From contig MBPM02000014.1 of assembly GCA_001695595.3 (NCBI GenBank), positions 310,001-374,000 of the forward strand: DNA of 64,000 nt, read 5' to 3'. The notes under the pieces were generated by a model. The model was not told the origin of the DNA. It searched no databases and was given only the letters and a program-made list of their open reading frames with translations. Made by a program: the position numbers and the translations under genes. Source of the DNA: Plasmopara viticola (Eukaryota; Oomycota; Peronosporomycetes; Peronosporales; Peronosporaceae). Positions 35,901 through 46,638 of this stretch are shown here, one piece after another. Position 1 is the stretch's first letter; every line of letters starts with the position of its first letter.

Positions 35901-37450
35901 GCTCATCAGCGGTTTTACCACAATAATGGGTCGACAGTGAGCATGAAACTTGTAGTTGCTACTATGAAAAATTTCGCAAAGCGCGTTGATAAACACACTA
36001 AGCTTACCAGATTCATTTTAAAACGAGCGTTATACTTTTCGAAATGTGACAAGGCATGACAAAAGAGGCGTTTTGGTGTCCGCAAAGGTGCGTGGTCAGT
36101 ATGGGCCAAAAAATTGTGCTTAGAAGATGCCCACAAAATTACCAAATTCATATTTTATGACTAAAAAGGCTGCATTACTTACACAGTAGCTACCATTGCC
36201 TGGTGACATCCACTAGCGCGAGGTATTTAAATTCAACCATTGGCAGACTGCTACGAGCAGAGGCCGAAGAGGTCAAATCGCTTGCCGCGTTTGAATGTCG
36301 GCTGCTTCAGGCGTCCGGGAGTAATTATTATGTCAATGGCAAAGTGTAACGTGCGATGGAGTATGCTCTTGTCACAATAGGGGTTCACCTGCAAGGCTTC
36401 AAGCCTCTTGGGAATTTTAATCGATCATAAGCCGCTACGCACTGCGCACGGTCGCCTCAGCTCTCTTCACATTTGAAACATATAACTTCAAGGACAAACA
36501 TGCAAAAATGCAGATGATACGTTATTGCGTTGCTCATAGCTTATGTCGCCATTGTATCCTCAACTGTCTCGAATCAAATTTGTGACCTTCAGACGTGACA
36601 CGTGTGTAGCTTTGCAAGGATACGTAAGAGGAGATAAGCTCAAGACTCTAATAAAAAGTGATCGGCGCAGATAAGCACAAGGCATCATCGTCTTTCTATG
36701 GAAGCCGGACTGTTGCATTTTAAACTATGACCCGCCACATGCAGTAATTATTCGTATACTCTATGAGCTCACGGTACACTGATTGGCGTCAATCTTGGCA
36801 ATTAAAAGAGGTATGGTGTGGTGAGAACCAATTATTGGTGGCCCATGCTGTAAAAGTGGATCAATACCTATGCGCGCACGTGTTAAGTATACCGAAGAAT
36901 AGTCTTCTTCAAGTAATTGGCACTACCATTGGCAAGCTTGCCGATGTCATTTGTCCAGTGGTATGAATCTGTGCTCATACTGCTGAAGAACTCAACAAAT
37001 GTACATGTATTGTGGTCTTTTTTAGCTGAAAAAAGAGACTGCAAGGGCGTCTGCGACGGGCACGACAGCTTCACACGCTGTCACAGGAATGGACCTACTT
37101 GTAAACCCACTGGTATCAACGAAACATGTAGACATTCCATGACTATCTTGGTGGCCTTAGTGACAGCGCGAGGTTTATCATGGTGCTATCGGATGACACT
37201 TGTACGTATATAAGCGTCGTACAAATGACAAGGGCTGAATCGTGGAGCTTATTGATACCGACAGAGCGCACTGCAGCACAATGACCTCACCTCTGTCGAC
37301 GCATGTATTACGAGTTTTCTTTCTTCTCGAAGTAAATTTTGTAGAACTTATCAAACAAGGACTAACAACCTTTCGGCTAATGCCCTTTCAAGACGCTCAA
37401 AGTATTAACGGTGACAAGATTGAGGACGTCTATCACCTTCAATGAGCGCA
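32940..37450 (+). pseudogene. Possible decayed Ty3/Gypsy polyprotein (RT, RNase H, integrase traces)
   Basis: Scattered plus-strand peptides are in the order expected for a Gypsy pol gene. Near 33130-33220: IDFYHRYLNHQQDILASLYS, like the palm-end F-Y-R-R-F segment of RT. Near 36430-36530: a DHKPLR... ADDTLL pattern like the end of RNase H (D-H-x-P-L ... N-A-D-A-L-S-R). Near 37170-37210: IMVLSDDTCTYISVV, like the start of the integrase core. Stops and frameshifts are everywhere and no LTR was found. Each match is weak by itself; the order is the main support. Confidence 0.35.
35681..35774. repeat. Tandem duplication, 2 x 47 bases
   Basis: A 47-base unit beginning TATTGACAAGCTTTGAAAGG and containing GATTCGAGCCGAAACGTGTG is present twice in direct succession with no mismatch seen. 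The near identity suggests a recent local duplication in otherwise decayed DNA. Confidence 0.85.
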
Positions 37451-38099
37451 ATGAAGATCTTCATTGCACATTGTGAAAGTCGATAGGCATAAGTTTGACG
37501 CGGTACTACTCCAGCGTAATAAAAATACAGCAAAATAAAAAATCGTCAAGACTGTTCCGTACAAAAGTCGGACAGAGGTGCCAAATTTATCGCTTTAATT
37601 CGATGATTTGGAGATTTCTTAAAGCTTTTCGATGCAAGCATCGTAGCCATCGGCTGCGCTCTGATAACTCCGAGACAAAGAGCAAGAGCGTGTCTCAAAA
37701 TGCTAGTCACTAACAAACCTTGTCGTACACCCGCCAATGTTCCTGGTGCACGACAAGGACAATTGAGATGATAGCGGTTAGCATGGTTGCGTGTATGCTG
37801 GTCTAGTGCCTTTGGTGTGGTGTATTTAGGTAATTAAAGGTTTTGACGTAGAACGCTGCTTAGTACTTCTCACACCACGAACACTTGGTTTGTTTCTTTA
37901 GCAAGACTGACGACAAATGGATCAACCAATCGTAGACTTTCGTTAACTTGTACAATTAATTTGCCAGCTCATAACACCGACGCGACTTAGTCAGATTTTT
38001 GGATATTATTTCTGCACAGGTAAAAGTTTCTTCCGTGGTTGCACAAGTACACCATCGTTGCTCAGATAGCCGCCCAAATAAGGTATACTTGGTGTACGA

Positions 38100-38440
38100 A
38101 AAGTAGACTTCGTGAAGGTCGTGTGCCAAAGGCTTTTGATAAAGACGTGAGGGACGTGTCCGAAATTACTCAGGCGTATTTCTTTTGCACCGAGACTTTC
38201 TTAGAGTGACTGTGCACAAAGGTGTCGTCAAATGCACGGTGCGATGGCGCAAAGTGGGTACAAAACCTGGAATACAATGCGGAAGAAGGTTACAAACGCG
38301 TTTCTTGAGTATTGCTACATTGTGTGATCCGCTGAGAGTACTGCCTGGCTTTAGCGATTGATACTGGGTCTTAACAGTAATTGATGAAAGGCATCGCTCA
38401 GCTTAATGACGCTAGATATGGTGCTGCCACGAAGACAAAG
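38100..38440 (+). pseudogene. Possible Ty1/Copia reverse-transcriptase fragment
   Basis: The plus strand near 38150-38210 reads RDVSEITQAYFFCTETFLE, comparable to the R-D-x-x-Q-A-Y segment of oomycete Copia RT. Downstream near 38395-38450 reads GIAQLNDARYGAATKTKN. Stops interrupt it. The assignment is by motif likeness only. Confidence 0.35.
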
Positions 38441-38449
38441 AATATGCCT

Positions 38450-39350
38450 TAATGGAGCGCGACAAAACAAATTGTAGGTACAGTAGAATCACCCTCGCTT
38501 GAAATTGTATGAGCACTCAGCTCGTGACTTACTTCACGCAAAGATTAAAGTCGTGTGCAGAGATATTATTTTGTGCACACAGTTCACCTTGTAATTTTTT
38601 TTAGGTAGTGATTGTTTTTTTACTTGGTCTCGGGTGAGGGTGGTTGCTGCATGTTTGAATGTACTTATTGTTTTGATGCTTCATTCATACGTCGGTCTAT
38701 TAAAAATAACCAGAAGTAGGCACGCGGCAAAGATCAAAGCTCAAAGCACAAAGAAGACACAATGAAGACTTTATGTTTATTACGACTGACATTTTTTTTA
38801 GAAAAATTTCTGATGGGGAGTTGTATTTTAGTCCCTACACCACACGTTAAAATTGTGGAGCTAGAAATGTGGAGCAAGCAATGATAATGCTTTTGAATGA
38901 AAGTGGCTGAACGTCCTATCAATCATAGGCACTAGACCTGTTTTTTTAATGGCTCACTTACAGTACAATGGTAATAAGATGATTAAATGAAACCTATAGT
39001 TTCACGAACGTAAGGAAAGAAAGGACTTTATGCAGGCTATGCATTATTACTGGCTGGTGACGCAAAAGTGCTAAGTAATACTATATTCATTCTAATACAG
39101 TTGAGTACAAAGCAATTGCTGCCAGCAAATAAAGCATAGAAAGAAATGAAATCAACGTTATTATTATACATTTGTGCTACGCTTGATACAACTAGCACAG
39201 CATTCGCGAATTCCGTTCTAACAAAATGTCGCATAGAAAAAAGGAAATGACTTTGCATATGTTTCCACATAATATTCGTACGTATGAAATTTTCCGAGCT
39301 ATTAAGCTGAACAGCGACCTAGCGTCACTCTTTCGTATCGCTATTGCACT
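38450..39350. other. Gene-free stretch
   Basis: AT-rich DNA with only short random frames. No repeat or gene is supported. Confidence 0.4.
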
Positions 39351-39419
39351 ATCCATTGAAGGCTTGTCTCGATTTATCGAGTGTACCAGACTTAGTGCTC
39401 TCCATAAACAAGCTCTATC

Positions 39420-39700
39420 GACCCTTATTAGTCGCTCGATCCAGGACCGGGAGGCATATAGATCGAGGCAGCAGGAAATAGGTCACTAAAGCGGACGAGC
39501 AACAACACCCAAGAATGTGACTGCCCTACCAACCCGCACTTAACGTTGGCGTGACAGTTGGGTGGGCTAAGCTCCTCAACGATTGAAAAAGCACGAAGCC
39601 TGGTCCCACAATTAGTTGGAAAGCTACCAGCATATCGTGCAAGAGACACCTTAGTTCAAGCGTGGGATTTCGGTACTATGAAAGTTCCGCTACTCCACGA
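39420..39700 (+). repeat. tRNA-derived SINE, copy with degraded head
   Basis: Matches the element at 56 kb along its length: CGATCCAGGACCGGGAGG, GCAGGAAATAGGTCACTA, GCGGACGAGC, then GTGACTGCCCTACCAAC and a TTGGGTGGG segment. The head with Pol III boxes is more degraded here. Two or more dispersed copies with the same extent make it a repeat family. Confidence 0.6.
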
Positions 39701-40299
39701 ACAGGGTAGTCACAACCATTTGAGTCTTTTTTAAGTAGCTTACGACAGTGGAACCCTATACGACGTCTAGAAATCCCCAAACTACCTTAAATTCTTTCAT
39801 ACTAGAATCGTTCAAGATTTTTTTTGCGTGTGGTCTATAAAAATTTCGAATTTGCCTGGACAGCAATTGTACTTAAGTGTGCTACAATCTAATTCATGTA
39901 CCCTCAGCTTTCTTTACACAAGACTGGGCGTGCAGCTTAGTGTATCGCTCGAGCTTATAAATATGAACGGGCTGTATATTGCTATGACATATACTCCTTT
40001 TCTGTTTCCGAGCAGCACGACTTGACAATGCCTTGACTTTGATTGTATATCTACAAAAGATTCCCATTTTTCGATACGTGCTTGCTTTCTAACAATCTTC
40101 GTTTTCGTATGCGCAGCAGTTAAAATTTATGCACAAGCGGGGCACGATAATAAGTCAGCAACTGACACGAACCTTCAGTAAGAATTAGAAGTCCAACTGA
40201 AGATTTGATTTTCTATAATAAAGACCATTCCCGACACGATATATCATTTTATACTCGAACCATACAATCTCAAAAAGTATGGCATTGCAGATGAAAAAA

Positions 40300-41068
40300 G
40301 GGAAATGATACCGGGCAGGCACTTTTCGCTAACGGGCAGGCACTGATGTTTATATATATTAAATTGATTGGCATTTCTTCTCTGTGATTGGCTGGAGGGT
40401 TAATTCTCAGTCGTGATATCAATCCTCATATGCTACACCAATCTCAGATGCGACTTATCCCAAAACTACTTTTCGACGTTAAAACCGCGACTTTCCACGC
40501 AACTTTGACGTATTCTGCCGCAGTAAAATCACCATAAACACCCTGCAAACACTTGGCCAGCGTGTCTTCAGCTTTCTTGAGGACGCACGCAAAGCTATAA
40601 ACACGGAGCTCGGAGATGAGGGGTTTATTGTGTCAGTCAAACACACGTACTGCTACAACAACGATACGACAATAGACGACGTCAAGAATATTATTATTGT
40701 ATGCTCATGTCACAAAAAACCTGCCTCCATCGGTGCTGGGAACTCAGAAGCTAGCCGTAGCTCCGTGTTTATAGCTTTGCGTGCGTCCCCGTGAGAGCTG
40801 AAGACACGCTGGCCAAGTGTTTGCAGGGTGTTGATGGTGATGTTACTGCGGAAGAATACGTCAAAGTTGCGTGGAAAGTCGCGGTTTTAACGTCGAAAAG
40901 TAATTTTGGGATAAGTTGCGTTTGAGATTGGTGTAGCATATGAGAATTGATATCACGACTGAGAATTAACCTTCCAGCCAATCACAGAGAAGAAATGCCA
41001 AGCAATTTAATCATATAAACATCAGTGCCTGCCCGTTAGCGAAAAGTGCCTGCCCGGTATCATTTCCC
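40300..41068. mobile_element. Foldback MULE-type element A with roughly 300-base inverted repeats
   Basis: 769 bases. Both ends carry GGGAAATGATACCGGGCAGG in inverted orientation, and the arms match for about 300 bases (40300-40610 with 40760-41068). The unique centre is only about 150 bases. Each arm includes the start of a coding region; read across the centre it gives LEDARKAINTELGDEGF, VSVKHTY and IIIVCSCHKKPAS, which resembles the N-terminal FAR1-like domain of MULE transposases. The usual ATG is ATA here. The flanks are A-runs (TGAAAAAA / AAAAAAAA), compatible with an 8-9-base target duplication. No transposase core remains, so it is non-autonomous. Confidence 0.7.
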
Positions 41069-41069
41069 A

Positions 41070-41620
41070 AAAAAAATTATATCATTTAGTATAGAAAGAA
41101 GTTCTTGAACAATGTTGGAGCCTCCATGCCGACAGTCTGCAGAAATTGCTTCGCGACCACCGATAATCCAAAAAATGGGAGTCGAAAAAGCACTTGCGAT
41201 GAAGGCAAAACGGCACGAAAAATAATGGATGTAAGGCTTAAAAGCTGTATCACAAATAAATTCTCTTGCTACCAAAAGGTCATCTCGAAACATACAGGAA
41301 AAAATCTGCAAGAAACAGGCACAAGGACTGGGTACAACGCTCTGCTAAGTGGAAAGTAGTTTCCATAAAAAAAAGCCTTCGGCTGCCATTTTACTTGAGT
41401 TGCATTGAAACTTTTACCTTCGCTACCATGTAGCCAGTCAATGACGGTATGCTAAGTAGTGAGGATAAAAATATCTAACCTGGTGTCAATTAATTAATTT
41501 GACGTACTCGATGTTATTTACTTTACTCCTTAAGCACATTGTGCGTATACAAATCATAGGGTGCTAAGGTGGGATTCATCTATGAGGTTCGAAGATCCGT
41601 TAGAAGAGGTTGCTGGATAG
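41070..41620. other. Intergenic, no feature seen
   Basis: Short frames on both strands at 41060-41359 overlap each other and lack any domain. It probably includes the 3' flank of the TBP-like gene. Confidence 0.4.
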
Positions 41621-41627
41621 ACTGGTT

Positions 41628-42434
41628 TCAGATCTTTATACTGGGACAGAATCTGATGACAGCAAACAAAGAGTGAGCAAAGCGTCTAAAGCCAACAACC
41701 GTATGACATACCGGAAAAATAACCTCACAAGCAGTGTACAGCTCTTCCGGCTCCTTCGAGTCCGTAAAGACCAACTTCCCGCTTACGAACACAAGAATCT
41801 TCACTTGTGGCTTCTCCAAGCGATAAATTAGTGCTGGATACAACTCCGGCTCGTACTATACCAATAAAAGGTTAGTTTTTTTGTCAACAAGAACCTTCGT
41901 AGTTGACAGAATCTTCACACCGTGCAGCATCCACTGTGAGCAAAGGCAAGCGCCTCCACGAGCACTCGAAAGCCAAGGTCGCATGTACCCACGACATTTT
42001 GTATTTTAAAGTCGATTAGGTTCACTCCAGGAAAGTCCATTTTTTGAATCACCTGAGTAAACCTGCGAGCCACATTCTTTATGTCTTCTTCCGTTTCTGC
42101 GCCCGTACAGACGAGCTTGCCGTTGGCAAAAAGCATCGCCGTGGCCTTAGGATTGTGCATTTTCATTAGAATGCAGTTCTTCTTGGGGACCATCTCTGCA
42201 CGTCGGTGTGACTTGACCAGCAAGTTTGTCAAGTCAAAGCGCATGCCCAGGTTGGCGGAGCACACGAAATTCCTTGTAATTAAAAAAAAGTGATTAGTGA
42301 ACACGACTTACAGCTTATATAGGCTTGGTTGCGGCAGAAATTCACCAAAATATAGCTTATCATGTGCCAATCAGCGTATTAAACGTGCACGGTATCAATT
42401 CTTACTTGATATGAAGCCGCGGGACGGTCGTCAT
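41628..42434 (-). CDS. Divergent TATA-binding protein paralogue (3 exons)
   Basis: Reconstructed exons on the minus strand: 42434-42406, 42272-41921 and 41855-41628; introns of 133 and 65 bases with GT-AG ends. The ATG sits in GCCGCCATGACG. The 202-residue product is almost only the two-repeat TBP saddle: NFVCSANLGMRFDLTNLL, ANGKLVCTGAETEEDI, DFKIQNVVGTCDLGF, then YEPELYPALIYRLEKPQ and VFVSGKLVFTDSKEPEELY. Of the four phenylalanines that intercalate into TATA DNA in canonical TBP, two seem retained (MLFANGK, LVFVSGK) and two replaced (Asn in PKKNCILMK, Tyr in PELYPAL). It could be the organism's TBP or a TBP-related factor; I favour a paralogue. Tandem with FCF1 downstream of its stop by 350 bases. 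Confidence 0.85.
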
Positions 42435-42785
42435 GGCGGCAAGTTTAGAAGGCTTGACTCTTTTTGTACATTCACACGCACACGCGCACACAATATTTAC
42501 ACAAATTGCAGAGCAAATCTGCAATATATTTAAATATACTTGGCATAAAGACTCGAATACAAAAATTCATTTCTCCGTTGGCATATAGTCGCGAAAACAA
42601 AAATTCATTCCTTTCTGCCAGGCTACACAAATAAATTACATCACATTGCCATTGTATTTGGTATAGTACTAGTGAGTTTCTCATGATAACATAAATGCAG
42701 CTTTTTAATTGCACGAAGGACCTTTTGGGGCATAAATGTATGTCTATTTACCTTGCTAAAGCAGTCAAGGTTGCTTGCCTGCAGT

Positions 42786-43716
42786 CTACTTGATTTTGGC
42801 CGCATTGGCCTCGGGAAGCCGCTCAATCACATATTTACGGTTGGAAATATACATAATGGGCACACCAGGAACCTTGCGAATACGACGCTTGAGTTCCCGA
42901 TCACAAGTCGCAACAATATAACACCGGTGCTGCTGCACACGCTGCACCAAACAATCATCGGCGTACGTGCCCTTGTGTGTACACGGCAGTCTCTCAAAAC
43001 GCGGATCCTTGGCCAGCCGCAATGCCACACGATACTTGTGGCCAAGTTTCTCCAGCTCCGCCATCACGCAGTCTGTGATACAAGGGGTGCCTGCAACATT
43101 CCATGGCATCACACATTGTACGACATCCATCGGTTAAAAAAAATTACTTCCGTTAAAAGCCCGCTCAGACTGGATGGTCTACGACGTACACTTGGCAAGC
43201 AGACAGTCCATCATAGCTGAAATAACCTCGAGCTTGTTCTTGATTGAGAAATTGATAAAATTTGTATCCAGAATGACGCTGTACGGTGGGCCAAGTGCCG
43301 AGTTGTACTTGAAAAACATGTTGGCCGGAATCTGATCACTAAAAGTGTGCAATAACAAACGCAAAGCAATAAACCACACACCCATAACTTATTTATCTGT
43401 GACTTCTCGGTTCGTGGCGAGAACAAGCTGCGCACATTTGTTTCGGTTCTGCTTCCTTGCGCTTTCTGTCTTCCACCTTTGCAACTGCCTTTCGTACAGA
43501 GTTGCTAAAATGTACAGTAATTATTGATACCGATAGAGCAAAAACTCAAGTACTGCGAGACGTACATTCGCGTGTCGCGAGGACTGATCATGCGTTTCAC
43601 TGCGGCGAATTTGCGGGTTTTCTTGGCCTTACCCTACATTATCATTTTGCGAAACGCAACCATGGTCAGCAGAATATCCTTTTAATTTGCCCCGCGAGGA
43701 GAGAGCCACGGACCAT
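42786..43716 (-). CDS. FCF1: rRNA-processing protein FCF1/UTP24, PIN-domain (5 exons)
   Basis: Exons (minus): 43716-43714 (the ATG alone), 43633-43566, 43504-43436, 43338-43190 and 43090-42786; every junction is GT-AG. The result is 197 residues, the usual length. It begins with the basic [20 protein letters not shown] block, followed by [31 protein letters not shown], a junction ...[17 protein letters not shown], and [23 protein letters not shown] acidic residues are visible ([28 protein letters not shown]). FCF1 is the nucleolar SSU-processome nuclease that cleaves pre-rRNA at early sites. The first-exon choice is the least certain part: an alternative ATG lies near 43662. Its start codon is 115 bases from that of the divergent GYF-protein gene. 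Confidence 0.9.
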
Positions 43717-43831
43717 AGTGTCTAGCTCTTCACCAATCACCAGCAGAATATTTGTCACCAAATGTGCTGCATAAAGTGTGGTTTACATAGTTCATATCAC
43801 CGTTCTCCAATGATAAACCGGTAATGAAATA
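43717..43831. promoter_or_regulatory. Compact bidirectional promoter region, FCF1 / CD2BP2-like
   Basis: Only 115 bases separate the divergent start codons, so both promoters and 5' UTRs must lie here or overlap the genes. No TATA box is obvious. Shared control of two RNA-processing genes is inferred from the arrangement. Confidence 0.5.
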
Positions 43832-44795
43832 ATGGTTCGGCGGGAGACGACGAGGTTTGATATGGATGAGGAGAAAGAAGAGGGCTATTTCGATGATGAC
43901 GGCAATTTTGTATGGGATGAAGACAGCAAGAAGGTTCAAGAGGAGGCTTGGCTGGACAACGTCTCGGAGCAGCAAATGAACGCTGCGAAGAACGCCAAGA
44001 GCCTCCGTGAGTTCCGCGATGAACAAGCAGAGGAAACGATGACGGAAGAAAAGGCCACTAGGACTCTCGCCACGCTCTTAAATTCTCGCGAGACGGTTCT
44101 TCAAGCACTGAAGCGACTTGGCTCGAAAAAAATAACGCGGGTTCGTCCCGGTGGCAAGCGTAAGCGGATAGAAAGAAAGGAGCCCGTGTCAGCCTTGACT
44201 GCAGAGGAGAAGCAGCAATTCGAGCAGGTTACAGAGGCTGCCGATTTTTTTATGAGAATAGGAGAGGTCGATATTTACGACCGAATTATGGAGGAATTTC
44301 TTCCTGAAGAACAACTTTTGGAGCAACGGAGATGCGTCCAGTTCGCAGCACAACGAGAAGATAAGAACGAGGAAAACTTGCCCAAACAGGAGAAAATGTG
44401 GGAATACAAGACCACAGACGGACAAATTCACGGCCCGTTTCCGACTTCAAGTTTTGTACATTGGCAGCAGCAGGTGGGTAGAGTAAGACTTTGCTTTTAT
44501 GATTGCTGAAGGACTGAGGGGGTACTTTAATGTCGGGTTTAAGGGCTATTTCAGAGGAGACGAAGCGGTCGACATGCGCGAGTGGCGAAGTCGGAATGAC
44601 GTTTCTGTAAACACAAGTCAGAAATCGATTGAAAAACACAAACAAGAAGTTGAGAAATTATCGGTTGAGCAAGAAATGCTGAATGATTTTGAAGACAGTG
44701 CCGACGAAGCTGGCAGTCTGACTGTTGAAGACAAAAAAGAGGGAGACGAAAATGAATGGAGACGATCGAATACGATCGATTTTCTTTCATTGTAA
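43832..44795 (+). CDS. CD2BP2/Lin1-like GYF-domain U5 snRNP protein (2 exons)
   Basis: Exons 43832-44473 and 44544-44795 with a 70-base intron (GTGGGT...TTTAAG), giving 297 residues. The N-terminal part has the acidic EGYFDDDGNFVWDED motif and DMDEEKEEGYF, as in CD2BP2/Lin1. The GYF domain starts at WEYKTTDGQIHGPFPTSSF and continues across the splice junction as VHWQQQ-GYFRGDEAVDMREW, which rebuilds the hallmark G-P-F-x4-M/F-x2-W-x3-G-Y-F. In other eukaryotes this protein links U5-15K/Dim1 and PRP6 in the U5 snRNP. The tail is acidic and charged. It is convergent with the CUE-domain gene, 95 bases away. Confidence 0.9.
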
Positions 44796-44890
44796 AAATG
44801 AGCCATTTCATTGAAATTTTTGACATTCTTTGCCAAGGAACTTTTGCCTCGGTGGGAGCGTTTGCCATATATAGTTACGTTATAACAGAG

Positions 44891-45837
44891 CTAATTGTAC
44901 TTTTTAGAATCCGTGCCGGCATTGACGTTGGATCTTCGGGTCAAATTGCGCGGGCTAGATCGCCTTGGCGACAGTTGGCTTTGTCGTACTTCCACATCAG
45001 GCTGTCGTAGATTTTCATCCTCGCTGGACTCGGAATCACTTTCCATTAGTGGACGTTGGCTAAACCATTGATAACAGCCTCAGCACATTTGCGGGAGTAA
45101 AACGACGACAAAGACAAAGACCTGAGACTAGCACTATACCTTTTTGGGTCTTTACTGGCAGGAGCATCGTTGCGCATCTGGAAACGCATGTATACCTCGT
45201 GCATCTTGCTTTGCATGACTGTTAGCATAGCAACCAACGCGGCATGCCTTCTTTTATCAGTATGTATCCTCCAAGTACAAAACAAATCCCTTTTACCTTC
45301 GCTCATTGATGTAAACTTTTCGCTCATGGCCGAGTATGTCTTGCTCGCGATCTCGGCTGCCGTCCTATCCACCACATGCCGTTGACTCTGTCGAGAAAAT
45401 CTGTTGCCATCAAATTGTGATGAAGCGTCTTCGCTGGATAGCACGTCGTCACGGAAAAACTGGTCCTGCAACATCCGTGCCAAGATCGCGTCGCGCTCCT
45501 CCTGGCCCGACAATTCACGAAGCTCGTCACTCGGCAAACGCAAAAAGTCATCGGACAAAACAACACGGACACATGGCCGGCGTTTCGATGAGTATGACGA
45601 GTTCGCCATCGGATTCGATTGGCGCGAAGGAGACCTCACACCTGACACAGGGGAACGTGGCCGTTGTAAACATTGCGCCTCTGCAGCGCCGTCCGTTGCC
45701 TCCATAGCCAACAATGAGTCGACACAACTCTCCACATTTCCCCGATGCGTCTCAAGAAGATCCTCTAGCACTGCATTGTCCCACGACGGAAAGATGCCAC
45801 GCAGCGCCGCTAGCTCTTCCCCGAAATTCTGTGCCAT
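44891..45837 (-). CDS. CUE-domain protein (2 exons)
   Basis: Exons (minus) 45837-45140 and 45059-44891, intron 80 bases (GTATAGTG...GGTTTAG), giving 288 residues. Residues about 5-46 form a CUE domain: LAALRGIFPSWDNAVLEDLL, then HRGNVESCVDSLLAM, with the F-P and late L-L pair used for ubiquitin binding. The middle is Ser/Arg-rich with LSGQEERDAILARMLQDQFF. A helical region follows (AALVAMLTVMQSKMHEVYMR). The second exon adds an acidic Ser-rich tail (PLMESDSESSEDENL) and ends in SPRRSSPRNLTRR. The architecture of N-terminal CUE plus a 'D-x-x-x-A-x-x-LQDQFF' element resembles CUE proteins annotated only by domain. Role: probably ubiquitin or NEDD8-linked adaptor; not established. Confidence 0.8.
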
Positions 45838-46153
45838 GCTTGTTTAGAAAGTCAATAATGCTAAGTCTGGATATAGTGCTTATTACAATGTCTACACCAT
45901 AAAAGCTCTATAGTCATTTTCTATTTTTGACCATTTGACATCTAGCAAGGTCTAGAAACGTTTGAGTGATCTAGCTATCTAGCTAGCAATACAGTGGGCA
46001 AACTACAGTTTAACACGAACCTCCAGTGACTCATGTATTGATTATGAAATTGTGCACACCTTGCAGCTTTTGCTTGTTTTGACACATTTGCATTGCATTC
46101 GTCTGCTCTTCTGCAGCCGCCTTTTCCTCCATTAATGCTTTGACTAAAAAAAA

Positions 46154-46533
46154 TTAATGCTGTTCCTTAAGCAGCTTCACGCGAGTTTTCCATTCCTCGT
46201 ACTGGCACTTCTCATAAGCGTGACGAAGGTCCTGGCACTTCCAAGGAAGAAAAAAGGTAGCCCGTCGACACTTGTTTAGCGGGATCAGCACACCTGCACA
46301 CGTGTCGCGGTAATGCAGTGGAATTTTGGCGTCCACCATTTCTTGGCGCGTCGGCACGTGGGGGGCTGCAGAGTACATGAAGCACAAATTGTAAGGAAAA
46401 AATTGCTTTCGACCGGCTAAAGTGACCAAAAAGTCAAAGGGAACGGCAATTTAAGCACGCTCTTTGCCTTAAGAATTGATGTTTAAATGTGTTGCTGCTA
46501 CTTGTACGCACCTTCGTCGTGACCACTGCCCAT
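46154..46533 (-). CDS. NDUFB7: Mitochondrial complex I subunit NDUFB7/B18 (2 exons)
   Basis: Exons (minus) 46533-46512 and 46416-46154; intron 95 bases. The product is 94 residues: MGSGHDEAGRKQFFPYNLC at the start (N-terminal Gly after Met suits myristoylation, as in B18 of other species). The twin CX9C motif is intact: CAGVLIPLNKC and CQDLRHAYEKC, typical of CHCH proteins imported into the mitochondrial intermembrane space through MIA40. RRATFFLPWKC separates the pairs. It is an accessory subunit of NADH:ubiquinone oxidoreductase. It is divergent from LSM12 with 105 bases between start codons. Confidence 0.93.
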
Positions 46534-46638
46534 ACTTCAATCCTTCCTCACCTCACGCTCTCCGCTATTATATAGCTGCTTATAAAAATTTTGTATTGAC
46601 CAATTGGAGCTCTCGATAGAAAGACGGCAGGTGTGGCT
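46534..46638. promoter_or_regulatory. Compact bidirectional promoter region, NDUFB7 / LSM12
   Basis: The 105 bases between divergent ATGs must hold both promoters. AT-rich with TATATAGC near 46570, which may be chance. The arrangement mirrors the FCF1/CD2BP2 pair 2.8 kb to the left. Confidence 0.45.

Noticed and set aside
32940..38440. A single intact LTR retrotransposon
   Set aside because: No long terminal repeats or uninterrupted pol frame were found; only scattered motif-like peptides remain, some Gypsy-like and one Copia-like.
45251..45296. Possible 46-base intron in the CUE-domain gene (GTAAAAGG...GATAAAAG)
   Set aside because: Its length is not a multiple of three; removing it would break the downstream frame that joins correctly to the second exon.
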